From contig JBCCHB010000055.1 of the NCBI GenBank assembly GCA_039028975.1, forward strand, positions 1 through 64,000: a stretch of 64,000 nt of DNA, given 5' to 3'. This document shows, in pieces, positions 37,120-45,909 of this stretch. The number at the start of each line of letters is the position of its first letter. Within the stretch, counting starts at the first letter, position 1. Source of the DNA: JAHBNG01 sp039028975. Lineage in GTDB: Bacteria; Chloroflexota; Anaerolineae; Caldilineales; Caldilineaceae. The translations under genes were made by a program, and so were the position numbers. The notes under the pieces are model-generated. The model was given only the letters and a program-made list of their open reading frames with translations. It was not told the DNA's origin and did not search any database.

Positions 37120-37644
37120 ATGAGTGAACAAGAAACTACTGCTGAAGCAACCAGCCAGGAGAGTAGCCCCGAATCGACTAATTCAAATGCCAGGCCATCC
37201 CAAGGCGGGCCACCTGCATCGGGCAGGAACGAGAATAGGAACGAGAATAGTGCGGACCGAAGGCAGGGCCAACGAGGAGGCCAGAATTCCGGACAATATG
37301 ATAACCGACAACGGAGAGGCCGCTACGGTAGAGATAACAGAGAGCCAGTTGAAACACCTCGTTACACTTCCGGAGCACCGGCTGAATATGTACGGCCAAC
37401 ATATCGTGGGCGCAGCCGACGCGTTGAGGGATCAATCGATATTAAGGATATTGTCTATAAAAATGTCCCACTTCTAACCAAGTTTCTCGATCCGTACGGT
37501 CGTATTCTATCTCGCCGTAAGACTCGCGTCAGCGCGAAAATACAGCGTAAAGCTGTCAAGGAGATTAAGAAAGCCCGCCATCTTTGCCTCTTACCTTACA
37601 CCGGAGAACATATGCGCGTTGCTCGCCGTAAGCGGCGTCGATAA
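37120..37644 (+). CDS. rpsR: Small ribosomal subunit protein bS18 with long disordered N-terminal extension
   Basis: The C-terminal 80 residues are a normal bS18 (IDIKDIVYKNVPLLTKFL, GRILSRRKTRVSAKIQRK, ARHLCLLPYT). They are preceded by about 95 residues rich in Gly, Arg, Asn, Gln and Ser (for example RQGQRGGQNSGQYDNRQRR), so the protein is 174 aa instead of the usual 75-90. AGGAG lies seven bases before the ATG and no internal ATG matches the canonical start, so the extension appears genuine. It ends the operon; rplI is not next. Confidence 0.95.
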   Translation: MSEQETTAEATSQESSPESTNSNARPSQGGPPASGRNENRNENSADRRQGQRGGQNSGQYDNRQRRGRYGRDNREPVETPRYTSGAPAEYVRPTYRGRSRRVEGSIDIKDIVYKNVPLLTKFLDPYGRILSRRKTRVSAKIQRKAVKEIKKARHLCLLPYTGEHMRVARRKRRR

Positions 37645-37721
37645 ATAGTTGGCGATTACATCCCTTTTACCTACTATCTAGCAACTGCTGGTCAATGGTG
37701 AAAGGGATATTTTTTTATTGA

Positions 37722-37809
37722 CTAAAGTGCGGTTGTGTTGAAAACGGTAGTTTCCTATGGCTTCTACCAGAGAAGACGAACTACTGTTTTCAAACAGAGC
37801 TCACTATAG
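37722..37809. repeat. Family A 88-bp inverted-repeat element, copy 2
   Basis: Same length and ends as the copy at 33055-33142, with about nine substitutions, several in or near the centre. Both copies are preceded by GA and followed by a TATA-like stretch. Confidence 0.75.
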
Positions 37810-37894
37810 TATACTGGGGCTGGGCATAGATAATGGTAAGTATGTATAGCACTAAGTGAATGATTCCATGAGATTTTAGTCTATAGGTGTTACG

Positions 37895-37947
37895 CACCCT
37901 AAGCTGATCGAAGGGTGAGAGCTGGTGACTTCGACAAGCTCAGCCAC
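37895..37947. repeat. CTTCGACAAGCTCAG palindromic repeat
   Basis: CACCCT/AAGGGTG and GGTG/CACC pairs surround CTTCGACAAGCTCAGCC, the same motif as in the cluster at 33892. Confidence 0.6.
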
Positions 37948-37983
37948 CTTCAACTGCGTAAGTCCTAACGTGGATAAACCACA

Positions 37984-38091
37984 ATGGTAAATGGTGAACG
38001 GTGAACGGTGAATTGCGAATGAAGAAACCGTCTTCATGAGAGCCGGGTTCTTCTCATTTACCATTCGTAATTCATAACTCACCATTTATAA
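37984..38091. repeat. Long imperfect inverted repeat
   Basis: Arms 37984-38022 (ATGGTAAATGGTGAACGG...) and 38054-38091 (...ACTCACCATTTATAAT) pair imperfectly over about 35 bases. The left arm contains GGTGAAC repeats. Confidence 0.6.
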
Positions 38092-38160
38092 TTTTCTTGC
38101 CCAAAGTGCAAGAAGGCATTTGGTTAGGTACTAGTCTAATTTAATCTGTGCCACAGCCAA

Positions 38161-38256
38161 GTATAGTCCGCCAGAAAAGCCTTTTCCCGAATTTGTCCAA
38201 TCTACTCTGTAACGTTCGGAATAGATAGGACAGAACTTTTCTGGCCATCTATATAG
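38161..38256. repeat. Family B inverted-repeat element, copy 2 (about 96 bp)
   Basis: The compact form: GTATAGTCCGCCAGAAAAG at the left, and CTATATAGATGGCCAGAAAAG (inward from the right). The right end stops about 15 bases before the foldase ATG, so it sits on or next to that gene's ribosome binding site. Confidence 0.75.
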
Positions 38257-38271
38257 AGGTATAAGAGAACG

Positions 38272-40383
38272 ATGGCTACAAAAAAGAAACGAAAACAACA
38301 GTTAAAAGAAGAGCGTGAAATCACCCGTAAAGAAGTTCGCCTGAGAGCACAGGACGCGGAACGCAATCGGAAGCTCTATTTAGGCGTTGGAACTGCTTTG
38401 GGTTTGGCCCTTCTAGCTATTATTATCGGTGCAGTTTATTCATTTATCGTTGTTCCAAATCAGTCTATTGCTACAGTGGGTGAGGAGCGGATTGTAACCA
38501 AGGATTTCCGTCAGCGGGTTCTCTTTGAACAGGGGCAGCTTGCATCCCAACTGGGCAACTTGATGCGGATGGAGCAGCAATTTGGCGGTCAAGGATTTTT
38601 CACCAACCAGATTAATCAGATTCAATCGACCTTGAGCAACCCTCAATCATTGGGGCTCAACGTTTTGGATCAGATGGTTAATGAAAGTGTTGTCTTGAAT
38701 GAAGCTACCAACCAAGGCTTAACGGTTACGGATGAGGAGATTGACGAGGAACTCCGCCAACAGGCCGCTGCCAGAACGGGCCGTCAGACAGAAGCCCAAG
38801 CAACTGAGACAGCCGCTGCGGTAGTCGAGCTGACAGCCACAGCCGAATCATTTACGCCAACGCCATCACCAACCATTGATGTCAGCTCGACCGCAACAGT
38901 TACGCTAACCGCTACGGCCACTTTCACACCGACTCTGACGCCAACGCCAATCCCTCTTCTGGATGATACAACCTATGAGAATGGTATTGCGACTGTTGAA
39001 GCAGAGATTGACAACTTTGCCGATATGTCTCTTGATCAGTATCGCGAGCTGGTTCGTACGCGATTAACAACCGAAAAGGTGCGGGAGGCCATCTCTGTAA
39101 ACTTGGTTGATGAAACAGAAACGCAAGTTCAGGCTCGTCATATTCTACTGCGCCCTCGAGATCCGACGCCAACTGCCACACCTGTTCCAGATGGTGAAGA
39201 TACACCGGTTCCCACACCAGTACCTACTGAGCTGTCAGAAGGCGACCCAACTTTAACACCAACGCCTAGTGTACGTACTAGAGAAGAGACGTTAGCTGAG
39301 ATAGAGGCAGTACGTAAACGCATTGTTGAAGGTGGTGAGGACTTTGCCATTGTTGCAGAAGAGGTGAGTGACGATGGTAGTGCGTCTAATGGCGGTGATC
39401 TGGGATGGTTTGGCCCTGGTCGCATGGTTCCACCCTTTGAAGAAGCTGCTTTCGCCCTACCTATTGGTGAGGTCAGCGAACCGATTAGCACAACCTTTGG
39501 GTATCACATAATCCAAGTATTGGAGAAAGACGAAACTCGTCCAAAAGACGAAGGCCAACTCAACCAGGAGAGAAATGAAGCGTATCAAAATTGGCTGCGT
39601 GATCAGGTTGATCTATTAGAGATTGATCGCCCCCAAGATTTAGCGCAGATTCTACCGTCCCGAGTTCGGCGGGGTGAACTTCCTAGCCTCTTTACAAACC
39701 CACCTGAAGCCTCAGAAGAGGAGGGGCAACCTGAGACAGAGCCTGAACCTGTAGAAGTTGTGCCAGTTGATGCAGAGCCGGCTGAGGCTGAACCAACCGA
39801 ATCTGAGCCGTCTGAGAGCGAACCCGCGGAGCAGGTTCCGACAGAGTCTGAGGAATCTGAGGGCGAATCAACAGATGGTGACTCAACTGACGCCGAGGGA
39901 TCTGAGGGGGAAGCCACTGAATCAGAACCGACCGAATCTGAAGAATCCGAAGGGGATGCAACAGGGTCAGAATCGACCGACGCCGAGGCAACTGAAGAGG
40001 ATGCGACAGAATCAGAAGCGTCTGATGGTGACTCAACTGACGCCGAGGGATCTGAGGGGGAAGCCACTGAATCAGAACCGACTGAACCTGAAGAATCCGA
40101 AGGGGATGCAACAGAGTCGGAATCGACCGACGCCGAGGCAACTGAAGAAGATGCAACAGAGTCGGAATCGACCGATGCCGAGACAGCTGAAGAAGATGCG
40201 ACAGAATCAGAAGCGTCTGATGCCGAGGCAACTGACACTGAGGAATCTGAGGGCGAAGCCACTGAGCCAGAATCGACCGACCCCGAGGGATCTGAAAGTG
40301 ATGATGCGACAGAGTCTGACTCAACTGACGCCGAGGAATCTGAGGGCGACACCACCGACTCTGATTCCAACGACTCTGAATAG
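38272..40383 (+). CDS. Membrane-anchored SurA/PrsA-like parvulin foldase with acidic repeat tail
   Basis: This 703-aa protein has a Lys/Arg-rich cytoplasmic N-terminus (1-34), one transmembrane helix (about 35-61), a SurA-N-like chaperone region (65-160), a Thr/Pro-rich linker (165-225), a PpiC rotamase domain (about 283-415: QARHILLR, EDFAIVAEEVSDDGSASNGG, LGWFGPGRMVPPFEEAAF, FGYHIIQVLE), and a very acidic tail (479-703) of Glu, Ser, Thr, Asp and Ala. The PpiC domain is itself interrupted after HILLRPR by a Thr/Pro-rich loop of about 45 residues. It should help fold proteins outside the membrane. The tail has near-repeated blocks at DNA level (for example 39870 and 40021). The ribosome binding site is weak (AGAGG, AAGAG). 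Confidence 0.9.
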   Translation: MATKKKRKQQLKEEREITRKEVRLRAQDAERNRKLYLGVGTALGLALLAIIIGAVYSFIVVPNQSIATVGEERIVTKDFRQRVLFEQGQLASQLGNLMRMEQQFGGQGFFTNQINQIQSTLSNPQSLGLNVLDQMVNESVVLNEATNQGLTVTDEEIDEELRQQAAARTGRQTEAQATETAAAVVELTATAESFTPTPSPTIDVSSTATVTLTATATFTPTLTPTPIPLLDDTTYENGIATVEAEIDNFADMSLDQYRELVRTRLTTEKVREAISVNLVDETETQVQARHILLRPRDPTPTATPVPDGEDTPVPTPVPTELSEGDPTLTPTPSVRTREETLAEIEAVRKRIVEGGEDFAIVAEEVSDDGSASNGGDLGWFGPGRMVPPFEEAAFALPIGEVSEPISTTFGYHIIQVLEKDETRPKDEGQLNQERNEAYQNWLRDQVDLLEIDRPQDLAQILPSRVRRGELPSLFTNPPEASEEEGQPETEPEPVEVVPVDAEPAEAEPTESEPSESEPAEQVPTESEESEGESTDGDSTDAEGSEGEATESEPTESEESEGDATGSESTDAEATEEDATESEASDGDSTDAEGSEGEATESEPTEPEESEGDATESESTDAEATEEDATESESTDAETAEEDATESEASDAEATDTEESEGEATEPESTDPEGSESDDATESDSTDAEESEGDTTDSDSNDSE

Positions 40384-40444
40384 ACAGAGTGAGCTCAATT
40401 AGGGCTTGACGAGCAGCAATCTTTGGAACACAACCAATTTAACG

Positions 40445-40483
40445 CAAAAAGCCATCCGTAGATTAGAGCCGCGGATGGCTTTT
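40445..40483. terminator. Bidirectional rho-independent terminator
   Basis: AAAAAGCCATCCG (40445-40457) and CGGATGGCTTTTT (40471-40483) form a perfect 13-bp stem with a T-run on either strand, placed between two convergent genes. Confidence 0.95.
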
Positions 40484-40534
40484 TGTTGCTATGCGCTAAA
40501 GTCCCTGAGCCTTACAAGTGAACTGCCACAAAGA

Positions 40535-43141
40535 TTACGCAGAAACCATCTCCATTGCTGTAAACGTCAGCTCGTTGCCGACTTTATCAACGAGGATCTC
40601 TTCACCGTCATAAATCTTGCCCTCGAGAATCTGGACAGCTAGCGGATCGGCGATTCTCTGCTGTAATACTCGCTTGAGGGGACGAGCACCAAAGGCTGGA
40701 TCATATCCTTCCTCAATTAATAGAGACTTGGCAGCGTCAGTCAGAGTGAGCAACATCTGATGCTCAGCTAGCCGCTTACGCAGGTGGTCAAGTTGAATCT
40801 CAATGATATCCCCCAACTGCTCTTTCTTTAGCCTTTCAAAGATGATTGTCTCATCAATACGATTGAGGAATTCGGGACGGAAATGGCTCTGTAAAACCTC
40901 CATTACTTGATAACGAATCTCCTCTTGATCATCAGAGACATCCAGAATGTACTGACTTCCCAAATTGCTGGTCATAATGATGACCGTATTCTGAAAGTTC
41001 ACGGTGCGGCCTTGGGAGTCGGTTAGGCGACCATCATCTAGCACCTGGAGCAGTACATTAAAGACCTCTGGATGGGCTTTTTCGATCTCATCAAAGAGCA
41101 CGACAGAATAGGGGCGGCGACGGACGGCTTCTGTAAGCTGACCACCTTGATCGTATCCCACGTAGCCTGGAGGCGCACCCAGTAATCTGGCTACGGTATG
41201 CCGTTCTTGGTATTCACTCATGTCGATACGCACCACATTCTGCTCATCGTCAAAGAGAAAGGCGGCTAGGGCGCGAGCAAGTTCAGTCTTCCCGACCCCC
41301 GTTGGACCCAGGAAGATAAAACTCCCCACAGGGCGGTTGGGATCTTGCAATCCAGCGCGACTCCGTCGTATCGCTGCTGATACAGCTTTGACAGCTTCCT
41401 CTTGGCCAATGACCCGCTGATGCAACATCACTTCTAATTGAAGTAGCTTTTCTCGCTCTCCTTCCATTAACTTGGTCACCGGAATACCAGTCCATTTGGA
41501 GACGACCGTGGCAATCTCATCTGCATCCACCTCTTCTTTTAGTAAGGCTCCCTGGCTCTGCACTTGGCGGACTCGTTCTTCAGCATCGGTTAGGCGCTGA
41601 TCTAATTCATTCAGACGGCCATATTTCAATTCGGCAGCCTTTTGCAGATCGTAGGCTCGCTCAGCCTGCTCAACTTCGGTACGGACCTGGTCCATTTCCT
41701 CCCGGACCTCCCGCATCTCCACTATGGCATCCTGCTCATTCTGCCAACGGCTGGTAATACTTGCACTCTGCTCTTGCAGGTTGGCCAATTCCTCTTCGAG
41801 GGCGGTTAATCTGATTTTGGAGGCATCGTCTTTTTCCTTTTTCAAGGCTTCCCTCTCAATCTCCAGTTGCATGATCTGGCGGTCGATCTCATCTAATTCC
41901 TGAGGTTTGGAGTCGATCTGCATCTTTAGGCGACTGGCCGCTTCATCTATAAGATCGATGGCCTTGTCAGGTAAAAAGCGATCGCTAATATAGCGATCAC
42001 TAAGGGTTGCAGCAGCGATGGCTGCGCCATCTGTAATGCGCACGCCGTGGTGGACCTCATATCGCTCTTTCAGACCGCGCAGAATGCTAATGGTATCCTC
42101 GACAGATGGCTGATCCACATAGACTGGCTGGAAGCGTCGCTCGAGCGCAGCATCTTTCTCAATATGCTGGCGATACTCATCCAAAGTCGTTGCGCCGATT
42201 GCATGGAGTTCACCGCGAGCTAGTAGGGGTTTGAGCATATTACCCGCATCCATGCTACCTTCTGCAACTCCGGCCCCAACTAAGGTGTGCATTTCATCAA
42301 TAAAGAGAATGACGCGTCCCTCAGCCGACGTTACCTCAGCCAGGACGGCCTTGAGGCGCTCCTCAAATTCACCTCGGTACTTGGCCCCTGCGACCAATGC
42401 ACCCAGGTCCAGGGCGATCAGCTCTTTCTCCTTGAGACCTGTCGGTACATCCCCATTGACAATACGTTGTGCCAAGCCCTCGGCAATGGCCGTCTTTCCT
42501 ACACCTGGTTCGCCTATGAGGACGGGATTGTTCTTGGTGCGGCGGCTCAGGATCTGAATCACTCGACGAATCTCTTCATCGCGACCAATGACGGGGTCAA
42601 GCTTGCCTCTCTTGGCTTCATCGGTCAGGTCGCGACCATATTTGGCCAGCGCTTCATATTGGGCTTCTGGGTTATCAGTCGTCACTCGTTGATTGCCACG
42701 AACGCCAGCTAATGCTTGCATAATGGCATTATAATCGATCCCGTGCCGCTCTAAGAGCCGCTTGGCACCATTGTTGGACGAGCCATTCACTGAAGCCATC
42801 GCCATCAGAAGATGCTCGGTAGACGTATAGTCATCTTTCATGGCGCCAGCAATCTGCTCAGCCTCTTTCAGTACCGTGCTTACGGCGTTTCCCATTCGCG
42901 GCTCACTGGTCGCTCCCGTTGCACGCGGCATGGTGTTAAGTACCTGCCGAACACTGTTGAGTAACGTGTTGGGATCGACACCCACTCGGTTAATCACTGC
43001 CGGTGCTACTCCCCCCTCTTGTTGAAGGAGAGCTGTCAGCAAGTGTTCTGATTCTACGGTTGGGTGGTTATAGTCTTCAGCCAAGGCGTTGGCGTCTAAA
43101 ATGGCCTCTTTGGCCTTTTGTGTAAATTTGTCGAATCGCAT
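40535..43141 (-). CDS. clpB: Chaperone disaggregase ClpB
   Basis: At 868 aa the length is normal for ClpB, the hexameric AAA+ protein that rescues aggregated proteins with DnaK. It has a double Clp-N domain (1-145), a first AAA+ module with GEPGVGKT near 205 and FIDEMHTL, a coiled-coil middle domain (about 410-525), a second AAA+ module with GPTGVGKT near 610 and LFDEIEKA, and a C-terminal D2 small domain. An AGGAGG lies just before the ATG. No CIRCE element was found upstream. Confidence 0.98.
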   Translation of the reverse strand: MRFDKFTQKAKEAILDANALAEDYNHPTVESEHLLTALLQQEGGVAPAVINRVGVDPNTLLNSVRQVLNTMPRATGATSEPRMGNAVSTVLKEAEQIAGAMKDDYTSTEHLLMAMASVNGSSNNGAKRLLERHGIDYNAIMQALAGVRGNQRVTTDNPEAQYEALAKYGRDLTDEAKRGKLDPVIGRDEEIRRVIQILSRRTKNNPVLIGEPGVGKTAIAEGLAQRIVNGDVPTGLKEKELIALDLGALVAGAKYRGEFEERLKAVLAEVTSAEGRVILFIDEMHTLVGAGVAEGSMDAGNMLKPLLARGELHAIGATTLDEYRQHIEKDAALERRFQPVYVDQPSVEDTISILRGLKERYEVHHGVRITDGAAIAAATLSDRYISDRFLPDKAIDLIDEAASRLKMQIDSKPQELDEIDRQIMQLEIEREALKKEKDDASKIRLTALEEELANLQEQSASITSRWQNEQDAIVEMREVREEMDQVRTEVEQAERAYDLQKAAELKYGRLNELDQRLTDAEERVRQVQSQGALLKEEVDADEIATVVSKWTGIPVTKLMEGEREKLLQLEVMLHQRVIGQEEAVKAVSAAIRRSRAGLQDPNRPVGSFIFLGPTGVGKTELARALAAFLFDDEQNVVRIDMSEYQERHTVARLLGAPPGYVGYDQGGQLTEAVRRRPYSVVLFDEIEKAHPEVFNVLLQVLDDGRLTDSQGRTVNFQNTVIIMTSNLGSQYILDVSDDQEEIRYQVMEVLQSHFRPEFLNRIDETIIFERLKKEQLGDIIEIQLDHLRKRLAEHQMLLTLTDAAKSLLIEEGYDPAFGARPLKRVLQQRIADPLAVQILEGKIYDGEEILVDKVGNELTFTAMEMVSA

Positions 43142-43610
43142 ATCGTTCCTCCTGAATCATCGTACAGGCTTTTGTCACTTCAACGTGGAGCATTTCAAAA
43201 TCATTAGCCGCAGTCATCTAATTGCGTCTAGCAAATATCAAGACTATTACACTCTACTGAAAATGCTTCATTTCAAAATAAAGGATAGGTGACAGGTGGT
43301 CTTGGTCTTGATTTGCACAGCGGCCGTATGTAACTCTTCTCTAAGATGATTTCCCCACTAGAATTTTGTTTTTGTTTTGTTTGCGCTTTGTGCTTGCTCT
43401 ACAAACAGTACGTACTCATAATTTATTAAGTCTCAGTATACCGACAATACCTCTGAAAAACATATGCAATTCGTTGGACTTCTGTTAGCATTTCTTGATT
43501 AGCTATTCCATAATTAGCTTCGTTGAGGCTGTGAATCTACCCCTAGTGTCAACCACTAATCGGTTTTGAATTGGCGATATGGCCGCCCTGCTGAATATCA
43601 ATATTGTCTC
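43142..43610. other. Divergent intergenic region clpB / merR fusion gene
   Basis: AT-rich, with no gene recognised. It must hold the clpB promoter; several weak TTGAAA-type hexamers exist but none is convincing. Confidence 0.5.
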
Positions 43611-43641
43611 TTGACTCTACCCCTGGGTTAGGCTGCATAAT
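43611..43641 (+). promoter_or_regulatory. MerR-type promoter with 19-bp spacer
   Basis: TTGACT (43611-43616), a 19-bp spacer holding the dyad CTACCCCTGGGTTAG, and CATAAT (43636-43641). A 19-bp spacer with a central dyad is the hallmark of MerR-controlled promoters. Confidence 0.65.
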
Positions 43642-43647
43642 AGTGGC

Positions 43648-44709
43648 ATGAACACTCAACTGAGGGATATCAACATGGAAAACCTTATCTCAATTGGGCA
43701 ATTTGCAGAAAAGACCCAACTCTCGCTCAAGGCACTACGGCTTTATCACGATAAAGGGCTGTTACCACCAGCCTACATCGATCCGTCCTCTAGCTATCGT
43801 TACTATGAGCCAGCTCAAGTTCAAACGGCCCAATATATTCGGATGCTCCGTGAGATGGATATGCCACTCACTATGATTGAACAGTTTTTAGAGTTGTTCG
43901 AGACCGAGCCGATAGAAGCGACAGCAGTTCTACAAAAATACCTTCAATTATTTGAAGCACGCGTTGTCCAAATCCGTCAGGCGGCAATGCAAGTTTCTCA
44001 ATTATTGGAAGAACAGCAAGTGGATAATGCAAAGAGCCAAGAAGAGAACCAGCGGCTAGTTAGCGGTCGTTCTGAAACGGAGCTGGGCCTAACAGAAAGA
44101 GAGGTCTGTTTATACGATTTACCCTTTGCCGAACGCCATCGACTACTGGATGTACTCAAAAAAGTGTTGAACGTCATCGAGGATCTTTTATCTCCAGATG
44201 ATTACAGATTGGTTGGCACAACAGCATCGGTTCTACATGGAGCGAAAACCCCCTCCAAGGGAATAGACATTCTAGTTCGCAATCGTGAGAACGTCGAAGC
44301 GTTTCACTTAGCCATGTCACCATTCAAGCTAGATTTGCCACCCACCTACGATCCGGAAGATGCCCTTTATTGGGCCTCGTACTTTGTAGACGGGACTCAC
44401 GTGGATGTTGCGACCAATGAGTCGTCTTACAAATCGGATGGCATTGAAAGTGCAGGGTCAGGGCCTTGGACTCACTTTTCTAAACTGCCGTGGGGGCACC
44501 ACTCGGTACCCACCGTCAATCTGGAATTGCGTCTAGTCACAGAACTTTATCGCAACCGTCCAGATCGATACATACCCCTCATCGACCATATGCGCGGCAA
44601 GAAGATTGATATTCACCTGCTACATCGGGGCATGGATGAACGCCAAATTCCTCAGGTTTGGCAAGAAGAGGTAATCCAGCAACTTGCTCAGAAGAAGCGT
44701 AGATCATAA
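43648..44709 (+). CDS. MerR-family regulator fused to a nucleotidyltransferase-like domain
   Basis: A 353-aa protein. Residues 13-80 are a MerR winged helix (ISIGQFAEKTQLSLKALRLYHDKGLL, YRYYEPAQVQ), followed by a dimerisation helix (about 85-135). The C-terminal 200 residues resemble the nucleotidyltransferase-fold proteins that carry GTTASVLHGAKTPSKGIDIL. They are closely related to the stand-alone protein at 48337-48951. The domain may act as sensor; no enzymatic role is proven. Two starts are possible: ATG 43648, six bases after the -10 (leaderless), or ATG 43675 with GAGGGA upstream, which fits the MerR fold better. Its own promoter and that of the downstream exporter share a dyad, so it probably controls both. 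Confidence 0.85.
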   Translation: MNTQLRDINMENLISIGQFAEKTQLSLKALRLYHDKGLLPPAYIDPSSSYRYYEPAQVQTAQYIRMLREMDMPLTMIEQFLELFETEPIEATAVLQKYLQLFEARVVQIRQAAMQVSQLLEEQQVDNAKSQEENQRLVSGRSETELGLTEREVCLYDLPFAERHRLLDVLKKVLNVIEDLLSPDDYRLVGTTASVLHGAKTPSKGIDILVRNRENVEAFHLAMSPFKLDLPPTYDPEDALYWASYFVDGTHVDVATNESSYKSDGIESAGSGPWTHFSKLPWGHHSVPTVNLELRLVTELYRNRPDRYIPLIDHMRGKKIDIHLLHRGMDERQIPQVWQEEVIQQLAQKKRRS

Positions 44710-44722
44710 ACAGAATTGCCCC

Positions 44723-44753
44723 TTGACTCTCACCCAGGGTCAGACTATATAGT
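44723..44753 (+). promoter_or_regulatory. MerR-type promoter of the ABC exporter operon
   Basis: TTGACT (44723-44728), a 19-bp spacer with the near-perfect dyad CTCACCCAGGGTCAG, and TATAGT (44748-44753). It is a close match to the promoter of the merR fusion gene just upstream. Confidence 0.65.
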
Positions 44754-44925
44754 TGCTGCATTTGAGTTAGGTTTTTGGTAACCGACAATCGAATCCTGAA
44801 AATTCTGAAAAACCGTATCCCATTTTTCTATGGTCTGAGGTGGAACCTCACTAGACATTTTCACCAAAGTAAAACTCTATATCTTTACACCTATTGCGGT
44901 TTGACCAAACTAGGGGAAAATTTCT

Positions 44926-45909
44926 ATGCCACAAATTTCTGTCCAAAACCTCACGAAAACGTATCGAGTCCCCGAACGAGAATCTGGCTTGCTCGCCTCA
45001 TTAACCAGCCTGGTGCAACGGCAATATCGAGATGTGAAAGCTGTGCAAGCCGTCAACTTTACGATTGAACCAGGCGAAATGGTGGCTCTGTTGGGACCAA
45101 ATGGTGCCGGAAAAACTACGACTCTCAAAATGCTCGCCGGGCTGTTGCGGCCATCTAGCGGTGAAGCCACGGTAGCTGGGTTTGTGCCGTGGGAGCGCCA
45201 GCACGACTATTTGCGCCGTATCAGCATGGTGCTGGGCAACAAGAGCCAAATGCTCTGGGACATCCCACCGCTGGATACATTTACCGTGTTGGCCGAAATT
45301 CACCAGATTTCTCACTCCGATTTTCAGCACACGCTGGATGAACTTGTTAACCTGCTGGAGATGGAACCCCTACTCAATAAACCCGTGCGCAATCTCTCAC
45401 TCGGTGAACGCATGAAATGTGAGTTGGTCGCCAGCCTGATCCATCGCCCCCGCGTTCTTTTCCTAGACGAACCTACTTTAGGGTTAGATGTCTCTATGCA
45501 GCGGCGTCTGCGTCAATTTCTGACCGAATACAATCGTCAGTCCGAAGTAACCATGATCCTCACCAGCCACTACATGGCCGATGTGGTTGCCCTTTGTCGG
45601 CGCGTTATCCTCATCCACCATGGAGAACAGATGTATGATGGGTCTCTGCAAGGGCTAGCCAAACGTCTGGCACCTTTCAAGTTAATTCGAGTAACGCTTG
45701 GTGAAGCCATTAATGGCGGAGTAAAGCTCCCCACTAACGCTGAAGTAGTCACCCAAGAAACAGACAGCTTGACGTTACGTAGCCCTCGCGACGCTACCCC
45801 GGCGGTCACGGCCCAACTCTTGCAGACACTACCCGTTGTTGACTTGGCCGTTGAAGATCCACCTATCGAAGCCGTTATGGATCAGATTTATTCAGGAGGC
45901 AATTTATGA
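44926..45909 (+). CDS. ABC exporter ATP-binding protein (ABC-2 type)
   Basis: At 327 aa, it has Walker A GPNGAGKTTT near residue 66, signature LSLGERMKCEL, Walker B VLFLDEPTLGLD and the switch His in TSHYMADV. The region between Walker A and the signature (MVLGNKSQMLWDIPPLDT) and the signature variant match the ATPase of a three-gene ABC-2 system (COG4586 type) with two permease partners. AGGGGA lies nine bases upstream of the ATG. The substrate is unknown. MerR control would suggest a drug or toxic compound. Confidence 0.93.
   Translation: MPQISVQNLTKTYRVPERESGLLASLTSLVQRQYRDVKAVQAVNFTIEPGEMVALLGPNGAGKTTTLKMLAGLLRPSSGEATVAGFVPWERQHDYLRRISMVLGNKSQMLWDIPPLDTFTVLAEIHQISHSDFQHTLDELVNLLEMEPLLNKPVRNLSLGERMKCELVASLIHRPRVLFLDEPTLGLDVSMQRRLRQFLTEYNRQSEVTMILTSHYMADVVALCRRVILIHHGEQMYDGSLQGLAKRLAPFKLIRVTLGEAINGGVKLPTNAEVVTQETDSLTLRSPRDATPAVTAQLLQTLPVVDLAVEDPPIEAVMDQIYSGGNL

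Larger units (their letters stand above)
37645..38271. other. Non-coding region made largely of repeats
   Basis: No gene is seen. From left to right: a family A element, a CTTCGACAAGCTC-type palindrome, a long imperfect inverted repeat, and a family B element that ends about 15 bases before the next start codon. Confidence 0.7.

Noticed and set aside
39603..40402. Long antisense and alternative-frame ORFs (255, 210 and 214 aa) over the foldase tail
   Set aside because: They arise because the GAR/TCN-rich repeat region has few stop codons in any frame; their composition is pure low complexity.
43142..43320. CIRCE element upstream of clpB
   Set aside because: No TTAGCACTC/GAGTGCTAA pair was found.
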